Source of the DNA: Akkermansiaceae bacterium
Lineage (GTDB): Bacteria > Verrucomicrobiota > Verrucomicrobiia > Verrucomicrobiales > Akkermansiaceae
Direction: 5' to 3'
Assembly: GCA_014379305.1 (NCBI GenBank)
Contig: JACMMB010000167.1
Location: 1-27,032 of the forward strand
Length of the DNA: 27,032 nt
The notes beneath the pieces were generated by a model. It did not search any database, was not told the DNA's origin, and worked only from the letters and a program-made list of their open reading frames with translations. Below, in pieces: positions 8,346 to 16,188 of the stretch. Each line of letters begins with the position of its first letter. The first letter of the stretch is position 1. Both the position numbers and the translations under genes were made by a program.

Positions 8346-9297
8346 GTAAGTTTTCCGGGAGGAGTAAAGAATCATTGGGGGAAACTTGACGGAGTCTTTC
8401 AAGGGCGTGGAGGTGATTGAAATTCGCGCGCGCGAGTTCGGTTTGGAGAATCCTGGCTTGCTCAGTCCAAGTCCGGAGTGACCCGGGGACTGATCGCTGG
8501 CTACTGTAGCGGCTGTTTGAGATGGCGTTGTCATAATTGCTTTGAAGGGTGGCGGCTTTGATTTTCGAAATGCGGACTTCGTTCTGAAAACGAATGATGG
8601 TTAGTCTATTATCGACAGTTTCCGGATTGGTTACTTCCACGCTGTAATTTTTCAATTTAGGCTTTGCTCGGGACAGCGCGGCAGGTGCGTGATTCATATT
8701 TTCCCTCCCGACAGTCTTCTGGCATTCTTCCTCATCCCATTGGAAGCGATTCTGGTAATCAGAACCGAGATTCCTGAAATCGATACGGGCATTTCCGTGG
8801 AGGTGGGAAATATCCAGCCCGAAGGGAGTAACGTGGGTGATAATTACCCGGTCGTACTGCCGACCTGTTTTCAGGTAGAGACGGTCGCATTTTTCACCGA
8901 TGGCTTTCCGCCAGCTAACCTTGCGATACTTTGCCCGATAGTCATCAAAGGAGCTCTTGGTTTTCGATGTTGATCGGACTAACAGCTCCTTGCTTTCCCT
9001 GAGCATGGTGATCTCATGGGTCAGCCGGGTCATCTTGGAGCGAGCCGCTTTGGCTTTGGCCAGCTTGTCGTGAATCCGTTTATTAGAGGCTTCCAAAGAG
9101 TTTTTCCCCTCGTCCAGTTTCCAACGAAGATCGTGGAGGATCAGCTCTTTGGAGGAGATTTCCGATTCTTGGGAATCCTGAACTCGCGAAAAGCTAAAGC
9201 GTTTTTCGGCTAGAATGGACAAGAATACTCCGCTTAATGTCAGTATGATCAGACAGATCAGGATCCATATAACGTCGCTATGGTCGTCTGATGACAT
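8332..9297 (-). CDS. Unknown membrane-anchored coiled-coil protein with SH3-like domain (paralogue A)
   Basis: Function unknown; last gene of a four-gene leftward set. The 321-aa protein has an N-terminal transmembrane helix (about 9-30), a coiled coil (45-125), a compact beta-type domain (134-190) and a second helical region (240-310). The domain carries GLDISHLHGNARIDFRNL, which lines up with the same block in the genes at 9315 and 10666: glycine, hydrophobic, H-x-x-G, R-[IF]-x-F-x-[DN]-L, then Q and an aromatic followed by D. Topology predicts a short N-terminus in the cytoplasm and a periplasmic coiled-coil body. It starts 17 bp after paralogue B. The DNA is less GC-rich than the enzyme genes around it. 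Possible roles are envelope scaffolding or secretion accessory; neither is shown. Confidence 0.78.
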   Translation of the reverse strand: MSSDDHSDVIWILICLIILTLSGVFLSILAEKRFSFSRVQDSQESEISSKELILHDLRWKLDEGKNSLEASNKRIHDKLAKAKAARSKMTRLTHEITMLRESKELLVRSTSKTKSSFDDYRAKYRKVSWRKAIGEKCDRLYLKTGRQYDRVIITHVTPFGLDISHLHGNARIDFRNLGSDYQNRFQWDEEECQKTVGRENMNHAPAALSRAKPKLKNYSVEVTNPETVDNRLTIIRFQNEVRISKIKAATLQSNYDNAISNSRYSSQRSVPGSLRTWTEQARILQTELARANFNHLHALERLRQVSPNDSLLLPENLQTPP

Positions 9298-9314
9298 AAA
9301 TGAGATTGGACAGA

Positions 9315-10256
9315 TCAGATTGAAGCCCTGAGGCGGGCAATCTCATTTTGAATTCTTGAATACTCCGCCTTTTTGTTATTCAGCGAACCATGGAAACTGC
9401 CAGCTCTATTCAGGTGCATTCTGCCAGCGCTTCTGGCAGCTTGAGCATTGCTGTTTTCTCTACTGATATCTGACTGAAGTTGGCCGATCTCGCGATGAAT
9501 GATCTGAAGTCGTGCTTCTTTCACAGCAATCTGCCGGGTGATGCGCTGGCGCTCTTTTTCTTTATACCTAACTTTTTCCTCGCCAGCCATGACCTCGGAG
9601 GCCTGGTGGGCAGCGGCGACCTCGAGGTCATGTTTTTTACGAATCTTCAACTCGCGCTCCAGCTCAGTGAGCATCTGCGTCTCATCGAACTGATAATAGT
9701 CCTGCATTTCCCCGGGCAGATCCTTGAACGGGATGCGCTTGTGACCGTCCTGGTGGCGAATATCAATTCCTACCGCAGTGACTTTGCGGATATAGACATT
9801 GCTAAAGATCACGCCGCTTGCGACCGACAGTTCCTTGATCTCCGTGCCCTCGGCTTTTTTGCGCACAAAGGCACGGTATTGGTTTTTGTAGGTTTCGAAC
9901 TCGTCTTCCAGTTGGCTGAACGCCTCCTGGCGTTTGACGAGGTCTTCTTTGCGCTCGGTAATGCGGAGGGTGAGGGAGGTATTTCTGGAAGTAAGATCGG
10001 CAAGAAAAGTTGAAATTTTCTTCATTTCAGGGATTTTCGAGAGCCGCTCGTTGCCCGATGCGATGCTGGATTTATCTCCTTCAATGACTTTCGCATTCGC
10101 GCGGATGATACTTTCCATGGATCGCTCCGCTCCCCCCGAACCCCCGTCAAGGGCAAACATATACAGCGTCCCGAAGCCCATTAGAACCACGAGGGCCAGC
10201 AGCATTCCAATCACGCCTGGACCTTTCGCGCTGCTCAATAAATCACTGAAAGACAT
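9315..10256 (-). CDS. Unknown membrane-anchored coiled-coil protein with SH3-like domain (paralogue B)
   Basis: Function unknown. The 313-aa product has the same plan as paralogue A: a transmembrane helix (about 13-36), a coiled coil (50-130), the shared domain (about 135-192; core GIDIRHQDGHKRIPFKDLP, then QDYYQFDE), and a long C-terminal coiled coil rich in Glu, Lys, Arg and Gln (195-313). The YKNQYR motif just before the domain matches YRAKYR in A and YQAKY at the end of the 106-aa lipoprotein. This copy has the best-preserved consensus of the domain. I judge the domain to be a small SH3-like barrel, related in style to the SHD1-like domains common in this bacterial superphylum. The gene sits 46 bp after the lipoprotein gene. 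Confidence 0.78.
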   Translation of the reverse strand: MSFSDLLSSAKGPGVIGMLLALVVLMGFGTLYMFALDGGSGGAERSMESIIRANAKVIEGDKSSIASGNERLSKIPEMKKISTFLADLTSRNTSLTLRITERKEDLVKRQEAFSQLEDEFETYKNQYRAFVRKKAEGTEIKELSVASGVIFSNVYIRKVTAVGIDIRHQDGHKRIPFKDLPGEMQDYYQFDETQMLTELERELKIRKKHDLEVAAAHQASEVMAGEEKVRYKEKERQRITRQIAVKEARLQIIHREIGQLQSDISRENSNAQAARSAGRMHLNRAGSFHGSLNNKKAEYSRIQNEIARLRASI

Positions 10257-10302
10257 GGTTTGCTGTGTTAAAAACGAAATGGATTCGATTCATCAAAGGG
10301 GG

Positions 10303-10623
10303 TCAGCGAATATCGTATTTAGCCTGATATGCTTCGTATTGCTGCTGGAGCTGCTTGTGCTCGGCCTCAAGTTTGGCGACTTCCTCCGTCAATTGTTTAT
10401 GCTGTTGCTCAAGTCTTTCGGATTCAACGGTGGCCGCATCAAGCTCGTTGGATTGATCGGGAGGCAGGTTTTTCAGCCGCTCCTGCACGAGGGCGAGTTC
10501 GCCCCGGAGCTTTGCGATTTCAGCTTCCTGCTCGCCCCTTTGTTTCACTAATGCCGGGTCTTCACAGGCCATGACAAGCAGGGATGAAATTATGGTGAGT
10601 AAACTCAGTGAGATTGATTTCAT
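10303..10623 (-). CDS. Small coiled-coil lipoprotein, domain-less relative of the neighbouring paralogues
   Basis: A 106-aa protein with a lipoprotein signal: MKSISLSLLTIISSLLVMAC, lipobox LVMAC with lipidated C20 followed by Glu-Asp. The rest is an almost uninterrupted coiled coil (about 27-103) rich in Gln, Glu, Leu and Lys. It ends in YEAYQAKYDIR, matching the sequence that precedes the SH3-like domain in the two longer neighbours, and then stops. The following 46 bp carry no trace of the missing domain in any frame. It therefore looks like a shortened member of the family, or one specialised as an anchor or coiled-coil partner. Murein lipoprotein (Lpp) is an alternative by size, but the heptad content and C-terminus do not match Lpp. 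Confidence 0.72.
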   Translation of the reverse strand: MKSISLSLLTIISSLLVMACEDPALVKQRGEQEAEIAKLRGELALVQERLKNLPPDQSNELDAATVESERLEQQHKQLTEEVAKLEAEHKQLQQQYEAYQAKYDIR

Positions 10624-10665
10624 AAATATTCTGGTCCCGCGAGTTCCTCGACCATCGCTGGAAAA

Positions 10666-11568
10666 CTAATGATGGATTGGGTAACAATCGGAGGGAGGGG
10701 TAGGACGATTGTAGCGGGGAGGCATTACGCCGATGCCATGATTACAGTTGGGCGTGGTATTGTAATAGTAACGATATCGGATGGCCGGGCGTCGATAAGA
10801 GTAGTTTGTTGAATAGCCGGAATACCGGGAATAGCTGGAGCTTGTTGCTCCCAAGGGACCGATTGACGCTGATAACGGGCTGGTCGAGGCTGAGGCAATG
10901 GAGCGAAGGCTTGCGGCGCGTGATCTTGCAGCAACCAGTTTCTCCTCATCTTCTTTGCGGATTTTGGCGAGGCTGGCCTCCTTTGCCTCGACAATGGCCA
11001 TGTTCTTATCTATCCATTTTTCGTAAGCGACCCGGCTTTCACCTTCCGACTGGTGGGCGATGAGGGCAAGTTCGCCATCCAGCCCGAACCAGGTCTGTTC
11101 ATCGGCATTGAGATCGTTGAAACGGAATCTTGCAGTGCCATCGGCGTGACGGAGGGAAACCCCGCCATCATCAATTTTCGAAATGACGGCATTGGTATAT
11201 GTTTTGTTATTACCAAGGGTGAAACTTTCATGTGTCTTACCTAATAAATTGGAGCGGCGGCGGGCAAGAACCTCATTGCGGAAGCCGTTCCAGCCGGAAC
11301 TCATTTCGGCGATCTCCCCCTGCAGATCGATTTTGGCAATTTCGAGTGCTTCGATTTCCTTGAGAAGCTGCTGCATTACAACTTGGTTGCTTACCGGATG
11401 TGCGGGAATCTCCTGCGGCTGCAATTGCCGCGCACGATATTGCGCAAGCTCAAGTTCCTGAGCCAACTCGATGATGGTCTTCTCATTACCCCACCAAACG
11501 CTGTCCTTATTATTATCCAGACAGCCCAAGCTGAGGGTGGCAATAATACCAGTAATTAGTGTTTTCAT
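10666..11568 (-). CDS. Unknown lipoprotein with coiled coil, SH3-like domain and Tyr/Ser-rich tail (paralogue C)
   Basis: First gene of the leftward set, 300 aa. It has a lipoprotein signal with lipobox LSLGC (C16), a helical segment (28-105), and the shared domain at about 109-165 (core GGVSLRHADGTARFRFNDL, then EQTWFGLDGE). A charged helix follows (175-222), then a low-complexity tail (223-300) rich in Ser, Tyr, Arg, Pro and Asn that includes a run of aromatic and basic residues. The tail is unlike its paralogues and could bind cell wall, polysaccharide or a partner. The lipid anchor replaces the transmembrane helix of paralogues A and B, so the same body appears to be attached in two ways. 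Function unknown. Confidence 0.77.
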   Translation of the reverse strand: MKTLITGIIATLSLGCLDNNKDSVWWGNEKTIIELAQELELAQYRARQLQPQEIPAHPVSNQVVMQQLLKEIEALEIAKIDLQGEIAEMSSGWNGFRNEVLARRRSNLLGKTHESFTLGNNKTYTNAVISKIDDGGVSLRHADGTARFRFNDLNADEQTWFGLDGELALIAHQSEGESRVAYEKWIDKNMAIVEAKEASLAKIRKEDEEKLVAARSRAASLRSIASASTSPLSASIGPLGATSSSYSRYSGYSTNYSYRRPAIRYRYYYNTTPNCNHGIGVMPPRYNRPTPPSDCYPIHH

Positions 11569-11777
11569 GCGAACTTATCCTGAACTGAATCTCCCAGCGG
11601 CTGCAACTAAATTTCAAACTTATGATATGATAATTATCTATAATCCGGCATGACGTCGAGGGCGTTGCAATGGCATACAGCCTCCCCGGTATCAAGACCC
11701 CGGAAAACTTACTGTAATCCAACAACTCAACGAAATAATTTGAACAAAGCGGGCAATAGCCCTCACCATCCATTTTC
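11569..11777 (-). promoter_or_regulatory. 209-bp intergenic region likely holding the promoter of the four-gene paralogue set
   Basis: There is no credible gene here. The part nearest the lipoprotein start contains an AT-rich block (11608-11645) with several -10-like hexamers on the leftward strand (for example GATAAT and TATCAT), but no convincing -35 partner. The half nearest the flavoprotein gene has only a 4-bp stem hairpin and no clear terminator. A promoter is inferred mainly because a new set of genes begins here. Confidence 0.3.
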
Positions 11778-12944
11778 TCAGCCCGAAAAAGCCACCGCCC
11801 CTTTCCCGGCTCTTGACCCTGTGGCAAACGCCCCCTGCAAAAGATAGCCTCCGGTCGGCGCATCCCAATCGATCATCTCGCCGCAGATGAAAATGCCCGG
11901 ATGCTTCAGCAGCATCAGCTGTTCATTCAGCTCATTCCACAATACACCACCCGCCGAAGATATGGCTTCCGCCAAAGGCCGGGGGCGTAAAAGTGCAATC
12001 CGACACGACTTCACTTCGGCGGCGAGAGATTCGGCTGATGGGTAGTTTTTCCGTGAAAGGACGGCTCTTGCGGGAACGCTGAGTGTCCACCTGCGTGTGG
12101 CTCCCTCCAGAAGATTCCCTTCGATGCCCCGCAACTTTTCCAGCAGTTCAGCTTCGGAAAACGTGGGCTTGAAATCAATGGTTACGGCCGGTTCTTTCAT
12201 TGCACGAAGCTTGCTGCCCAAGGCATATATCGCCCCGCCTTCCAATCCGTAACGGGTGATCAGCAACTCACCAAGCACTGAAGCCCGACCTACGTTAAGC
12301 CTGAGATTTTTTATGGGTAAGCCCTCCGCCTCCGCAAGGATTTGAGGTGGCCACTCGCACTCCCAACCGCAGTTTGAAGATTGAAGCGGAGCACAACCGA
12401 TACCCATTTCCTGAAACTTTTCCAACCACCCACCATCCGATCCGGTCCTCGGCCATGAGCCGCCTCCGAGAGCAAAGATAACCGCCTTCGCCCGGACCTG
12501 ATCCTGATCCTGAAAACATAATATATTTCCCGGCAGGAGTTCTTTCCACAGGCAGCCGGGTCTGATCTCTACCGCAAGTGTCTTGAGCCGCGCAAGCCAG
12601 GCCCGGAGGATGGAAGCTCCTTTGAGAACTTTCGGATAGACCCTGCCGCTTGTGGCCTGGAACGTTTCGATTCCAAGGCCATGACACCAATCCCGAAGCG
12701 CATCCGCATCAAACTCCCGCAATATTTCCTCCCAGTGCGAGCCACCTTCATAGCGCGTGATGAAGGTTTCAAACGGCTCGCCGTGAGTGATGTTCAAGCC
12801 TCCCCTGCCAGCCACCAGAAATTTACGTCCTACTGAAGGCTTGCCTTCGAAAACGGTTACTTTGCGACCCATCCCCGCAACCACTTCAGCCGCCCTGAGA
12901 CCCGCCGGACCTGCCCCAACCACCGCGATGTCGATCTCTTCCAT
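11778..12944 (-). CDS. FAD-dependent flavoprotein of the PP_4765 / HI0933 (BaiN-like) family
   Basis: A 388-aa predicted FAD/NAD(P)-binding oxidoreductase of unknown substrate. It has an N-terminal dinucleotide-binding motif GAGPAG (10-15), the family-specific block SVGRKFLVAGRGGLNITHGE, GALGG-like ALGGGSWPRTGSDG in the middle, and the FAD-closing C-terminal block GEMIDWDAPTGGYLLQGAF followed by TGSRAG. This C-terminus with WDAPTGGY is typical of the PP_4765 subgroup (TIGR03862) rather than classic BaiN. The ATG at 12944 is chosen because it opens directly onto the first beta strand; an upstream in-frame TTG (12968) would overlap the preceding stop codon. A GGAGAG lies 12 nt before the ATG. 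It follows the isomerase gene by 20 bp. No physiological role is apparent from context. Confidence 0.85.
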   Translation of the reverse strand: MEEIDIAVVGAGPAGLRAAEVVAGMGRKVTVFEGKPSVGRKFLVAGRGGLNITHGEPFETFITRYEGGSHWEEILREFDADALRDWCHGLGIETFQATSGRVYPKVLKGASILRAWLARLKTLAVEIRPGCLWKELLPGNILCFQDQDQVRAKAVIFALGGGSWPRTGSDGGWLEKFQEMGIGCAPLQSSNCGWECEWPPQILAEAEGLPIKNLRLNVGRASVLGELLITRYGLEGGAIYALGSKLRAMKEPAVTIDFKPTFSEAELLEKLRGIEGNLLEGATRRWTLSVPARAVLSRKNYPSAESLAAEVKSCRIALLRPRPLAEAISSAGGVLWNELNEQLMLLKHPGIFICGEMIDWDAPTGGYLLQGAFATGSRAGKGAVAFSG

Positions 12945-12964
12945 TCGAAAAAACAACTCTCCGT

Positions 12965-13957
12965 TCAAACCAGTTTCAACCGTGCCAGATCCTGGGCATC
13001 GATGAGTCCGACGGGCTTCCCTTCGGCATTAACCACGACGATGTCATCAATACGTTTCTCGCCGATTCGCTTGACCGCCTCGACTGCAAGCGAGTCTTCG
13101 GTCAGGGAAATCGGATTCCGCGTCATCAGGTCCGCCACTGGCAATGCGCCGATCGCAGGATTTTTCTCATACCCCCGCGCGAAATCCCCGTGAGTGAAAA
13201 TGCCGGCGAGCATTCCATTTTCATCAAGGACCAGGCAGGCGCCCGCCCGCCCCCTGTTCATCTCGGAAACGGCATCGATGACTTTGGCTTGGATCGCGAC
13301 AATTGGCATTTTCTCTTCGCGGCGCATCACATCCCCGACTTTGAGAAGCAGCGCCCTGCCCAGCGAGCCACCCGGGTGGTAACGCGCAAAATCCGTTTCC
13401 GTAAAACCCCTGGATTCCAACAGCACCATTGCCAGCGCATCTCCCATCACCAGCATCGCCGTGGACGAAGAGGTAGGCGCTAGATTCAGCGGGCAAGCTT
13501 CGCGCGACACGGATACATCAAGCGCCACATCACTTGCAGCGGCCAGCGACGAGCTGGATTTCCCACACATGGCGATGACTTTCACGTCAAAGCTGCGTAA
13601 AAACGGTATCAATCCCAGGAGCTCTTCGGTTTCACCGGAGTAGGAAAGAGCGAGGATCACATCGCCGTCATTCAGCAGGCCCAGATCCCCGTGAAACGCG
13701 TTTTGGGAATTCATCACCACAGCCGTTGCACCCGTGGAATTCAGGGTCGCGGCAATTTTATGGCCGACGTTTCCGGATTTGCCCACTCCGATGATCACCA
13801 CTTTTCCGCGCTGGTCCAAAGCGGTCTGGATCATTCGCACCGCTTCGCCAAAGTGAAAATCCACCCGCCCGGCCATCGCCCGGAGGCAGTCCGCCTCCAA
13901 CTCAATCACTTCCCGCGCCTTCGCTTCATAATCCATGGCTGCCAGTTCAAACCGCAT
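12965..13957 (-). CDS. kdsD: D-arabinose 5-phosphate isomerase (KpsF/GutQ/KdsD family)
   Basis: Converts ribulose 5-phosphate to arabinose 5-phosphate, the precursor of Kdo in lipopolysaccharide. The 330-aa product has an N-terminal SIS domain with GVGKSGNVGHKIAATLNSTG (K60), AFHGDLG (H89), SYSGETEE (105-112), E153 and the RYHPGGSLG motif (H194). These correspond to the residues needed in E. coli KdsD. Two CBS domains follow (about 205-262 and 275-330; motifs VGDVM and VADLMTRNP). The loop usually reading HP-x-EA before HGDLG is MNSQNAF here, a lineage variant. It starts 6 bp after the GH13 gene's stop, and the internal ATG at 13936 is an alternative start. Kdo synthase genes are not adjacent. 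Confidence 0.9.
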   Translation of the reverse strand: MRFELAAMDYEAKAREVIELEADCLRAMAGRVDFHFGEAVRMIQTALDQRGKVVIIGVGKSGNVGHKIAATLNSTGATAVVMNSQNAFHGDLGLLNDGDVILALSYSGETEELLGLIPFLRSFDVKVIAMCGKSSSSLAAASDVALDVSVSREACPLNLAPTSSSTAMLVMGDALAMVLLESRGFTETDFARYHPGGSLGRALLLKVGDVMRREEKMPIVAIQAKVIDAVSEMNRGRAGACLVLDENGMLAGIFTHGDFARGYEKNPAIGALPVADLMTRNPISLTEDSLAVEAVKRIGEKRIDDIVVVNAEGKPVGLIDAQDLARLKLV

Positions 13958-13963
13958 GCCGGT

Positions 13964-15760
13964 TCATATCAACTCGTAATAACCCACGCCGAACGCCGGA
14001 AGATCCCCGATCGGCAATCCCGTCACCGTGAGGCTTTTGGTTTCGCATGAAAAAATGTTCCGCCCCTCAAGTTTTTCGGTGAAAGCAATTTTCTCCGCAG
14101 CAGCTTTTCCGAGAAAATTCAGCGCGTCCTCCGAGATCAAAATACCAACATCCTTGAACTGCTGGATGGGATGAAAATTCGCTACAATCAGATAGGCCTG
14201 CCCGCTGGATCTATCGTAGCGTAGAAACGCATACATCCAGTGGCCCGATACGGTTTCCTCCTCAAGACGGCCGAAATCCCCGTTCTCCCTGTTGGCGTAA
14301 TTCAAGCCGTAAAACTCGCCTTGCACAAAGGCAGGCTCCTTAAGCACGGCAAGCAGTTTCCCATACCATAAACGCAGCGATTTCTGTTCCGCAGAAAGGC
14401 CGCCCCCATCATATTTCCCCCCATTCAGCCATTTCTGAAATTCAGGCATGCTGGTGTAGTCGAAGATCGAAGTGCGTCCATCGTTACCGCTGAAACCTTC
14501 CACACCGATCGCCGGCTCGCCGATTTCCTGCCCATTGTATAACATGATCGCCGCCCCGCTGATCCCGAACATCACCGCACTTGCCGGCCTGCCCGCTTCC
14601 ATCCCCGCCCCGCCCCAACGCTGGGGGTTGGCAATCCGGACCTCGTCATGATTTTCCACATAACGGATGCATTTGTGAAAACGCTCGCCTGCAAATGTCA
14701 GTGGATCGATATCGTTCGCCCATTTTCCCGCTTCGTAAATCCCCTGGATGCATTTGTAGGTCGGATGCTCATATGCCCCGTCAAAGCCCGCCTTCACCAG
14801 CTCGTCCAGAACGTCCAAATCCGTTAGCTTCGCCGGATCACTGTCGTAGGCTTCCGCTCCGAAAAAAACACCCGCATCCCGATCCCGCGCGCGTTTCACC
14901 AACCACCGCCAAAACTCCATCGGAACCATATGCGCCATATCGACTCTAAATCCATCGACCCCCATTTCCTGCCAATACGAAACAATCTCATCCATCCTTC
15001 TCCAGGTTCGCGGCACTTCACCCGGATTTGCTTCTTTGTCCGGGAGATACGATGTCGTCCGCCCTTGGGTGAAATCGTGCCCGTAATTCAATTTCACCGT
15101 CTCATACCAATCGTTGATCGACGGACTCCATGTGACCGAATTATTTCCCGTGACCCTGCCGAAATACGTTTCCGGCTCATACAGTCCGCTGCAATCGGGC
15201 AACTCCTTTGTTGGTAAAATCAGCGGCGGACCGCCTCCCGGATGACTTTGATCCAGATAGAAAAAATGATTGTCGCGATCAAAAAAAACATCCTGCTTGT
15301 CGCCCTCGCAAAACGAAAGCTCCCGTCTCACATCGGATCGATAACTTCGCGCCACGTGATTCGGCACAAAGTCGATGATGACCTTGAACCCATGTCGGTG
15401 GCAGCGTCCTAGCAGCTCGCGAAATTCTTCCAAGCGCTTCTCCGGCGTCACCGCGTAATCCGGACAGACGTCAAAATAATCCCTGATCGCATATGGACTT
15501 CCCGCCTTGCCTTTTAAAATATCCGGCGGATCCGCAGGCCTGTCCGGATAGCCCGTTCCACTCGCCTGCTCCAGCACACCAGTCAGCCATACATGCGTGA
15601 AACCCATTTCCTTGATCGATCCCAGCGCCACGTCATCAATGTCGCGGAATTTTCCCACGCCATTCTCCGCCATGCCCCCTCCCGCCTTGCGAGTCTGGTT
15701 CGTATTCCCGAAAGTCCTCACGAACAGCTGATATATAACCGGCCTCACGATCATGCTCAT
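13964..15760 (-). CDS. GH13 alpha-amylase-family glycoside hydrolase, cytoplasmic
   Basis: A 598-aa alpha-glucan-active enzyme with the catalytic (beta/alpha)8 barrel intact. Region I reads IIDFVPNHV. Region II is GVDGFRVDMAH with nucleophile D274, region III is FGAEAYD with acid/base E303, and region IV is VENHDE with D372. A C-terminal beta domain ends the protein. The N-terminus (RPVIYQLFVRTFGN) is typical of intracellular GH13 enzymes; no signal peptide is present. This suggests it acts on internal glycogen, maltodextrin or sucrose-like sugars. The exact specificity (amylase, glucosidase or transferase) cannot be read from the motifs. The start may be either of two ATGs at 15760 and 15754. 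It is followed 6 bp later by kdsD, an unusual neighbour. Confidence 0.9.
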   Translation of the reverse strand: MSMIVRPVIYQLFVRTFGNTNQTRKAGGGMAENGVGKFRDIDDVALGSIKEMGFTHVWLTGVLEQASGTGYPDRPADPPDILKGKAGSPYAIRDYFDVCPDYAVTPEKRLEEFRELLGRCHRHGFKVIIDFVPNHVARSYRSDVRRELSFCEGDKQDVFFDRDNHFFYLDQSHPGGGPPLILPTKELPDCSGLYEPETYFGRVTGNNSVTWSPSINDWYETVKLNYGHDFTQGRTTSYLPDKEANPGEVPRTWRRMDEIVSYWQEMGVDGFRVDMAHMVPMEFWRWLVKRARDRDAGVFFGAEAYDSDPAKLTDLDVLDELVKAGFDGAYEHPTYKCIQGIYEAGKWANDIDPLTFAGERFHKCIRYVENHDEVRIANPQRWGGAGMEAGRPASAVMFGISGAAIMLYNGQEIGEPAIGVEGFSGNDGRTSIFDYTSMPEFQKWLNGGKYDGGGLSAEQKSLRLWYGKLLAVLKEPAFVQGEFYGLNYANRENGDFGRLEEETVSGHWMYAFLRYDRSSGQAYLIVANFHPIQQFKDVGILISEDALNFLGKAAAEKIAFTEKLEGRNIFSCETKSLTVTGLPIGDLPAFGVGYYELI

Positions 15761-15818
15761 CGCCCCAGCATCATTCCCGGTCTCTCGATTGCCAATTCAA
15801 CTCTTTTTGAAAATTCAT

Positions 15819-16088
15819 TCACTCCCTTTCCTCTCTCGCAACCGCCACCGCATCGTATAGCGCCAAGGCCATCAGTCCAACGGCAAGCCCCGCACAGATC
15901 CCCCACCAGATCAAAAACCTCCAAACATTATCCCCGAGCCAACCCTCAATCACCCACAATCCCGCCGCGATCCATCCCATCGTCGCCATCAGCCATCGCC
16001 CCATCCATTTTCGTCTCATCGCCCGGTCCCGAAGAATCGTCCGCGCCAGCTCCTTGCTCCGCTCCCAATCTGAATGTCCCGCGCTCAT
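15819..16088 (-). CDS. Small unknown two-helix membrane protein
   Basis: An 89-aa protein with a basic N-terminal amphipathic region (about 6-30, many Arg/Lys) and two hydrophobic segments (about 33-48 and 55-78) rich in Trp, Leu, Ala and Gly, ending in a charged tail. ATG at 16088 is preferred over the in-frame TTG at 16094. Positive charges before the first segment suggest the N-terminus stays in the cytoplasm. It lies 58 bp upstream of the GH13 gene on the same strand and diverges from the GMC gene. Family not recognised. The coding call rests on clear membrane-protein composition and position. Confidence 0.62.
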   Translation of the reverse strand: MSAGHSDWERSKELARTILRDRAMRRKWMGRWLMATMGWIAAGLWVIEGWLGDNVWRFLIWWGICAGLAVGLMALALYDAVAVAREERE

Positions 16089-16188
16089 GGCCAATATTTT
16101 CCAGAATCGCTATATCCATCCAAGCCGGAAATCCAAATGCGTTCCCCTCTTGTCATGAGGATCTTTTCAGCTAGGTTTTTCGAAATCC

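Noticed and set aside
9480..10013. Rightward 177-codon open frame opposite paralogue B
   Set aside because: It is the antisense shadow of a coiled-coil gene; Glu/Lys-rich coding on one strand yields a Phe/Leu-rich open frame on the other.
8332..11568. Acquired genomic island
   Set aside because: The GC content is somewhat lower and the genes are unknown, but there is no integrase, transposase, tRNA junction or direct repeat at either side.
11513..11863. Leftward 116-codon open frame with a CPLC motif across the 11569-11777 gap
   Set aside because: It overlaps the 3' end of the flavoprotein gene and the 5' end of the lipoprotein gene, and has no family resemblance or ribosome binding site.
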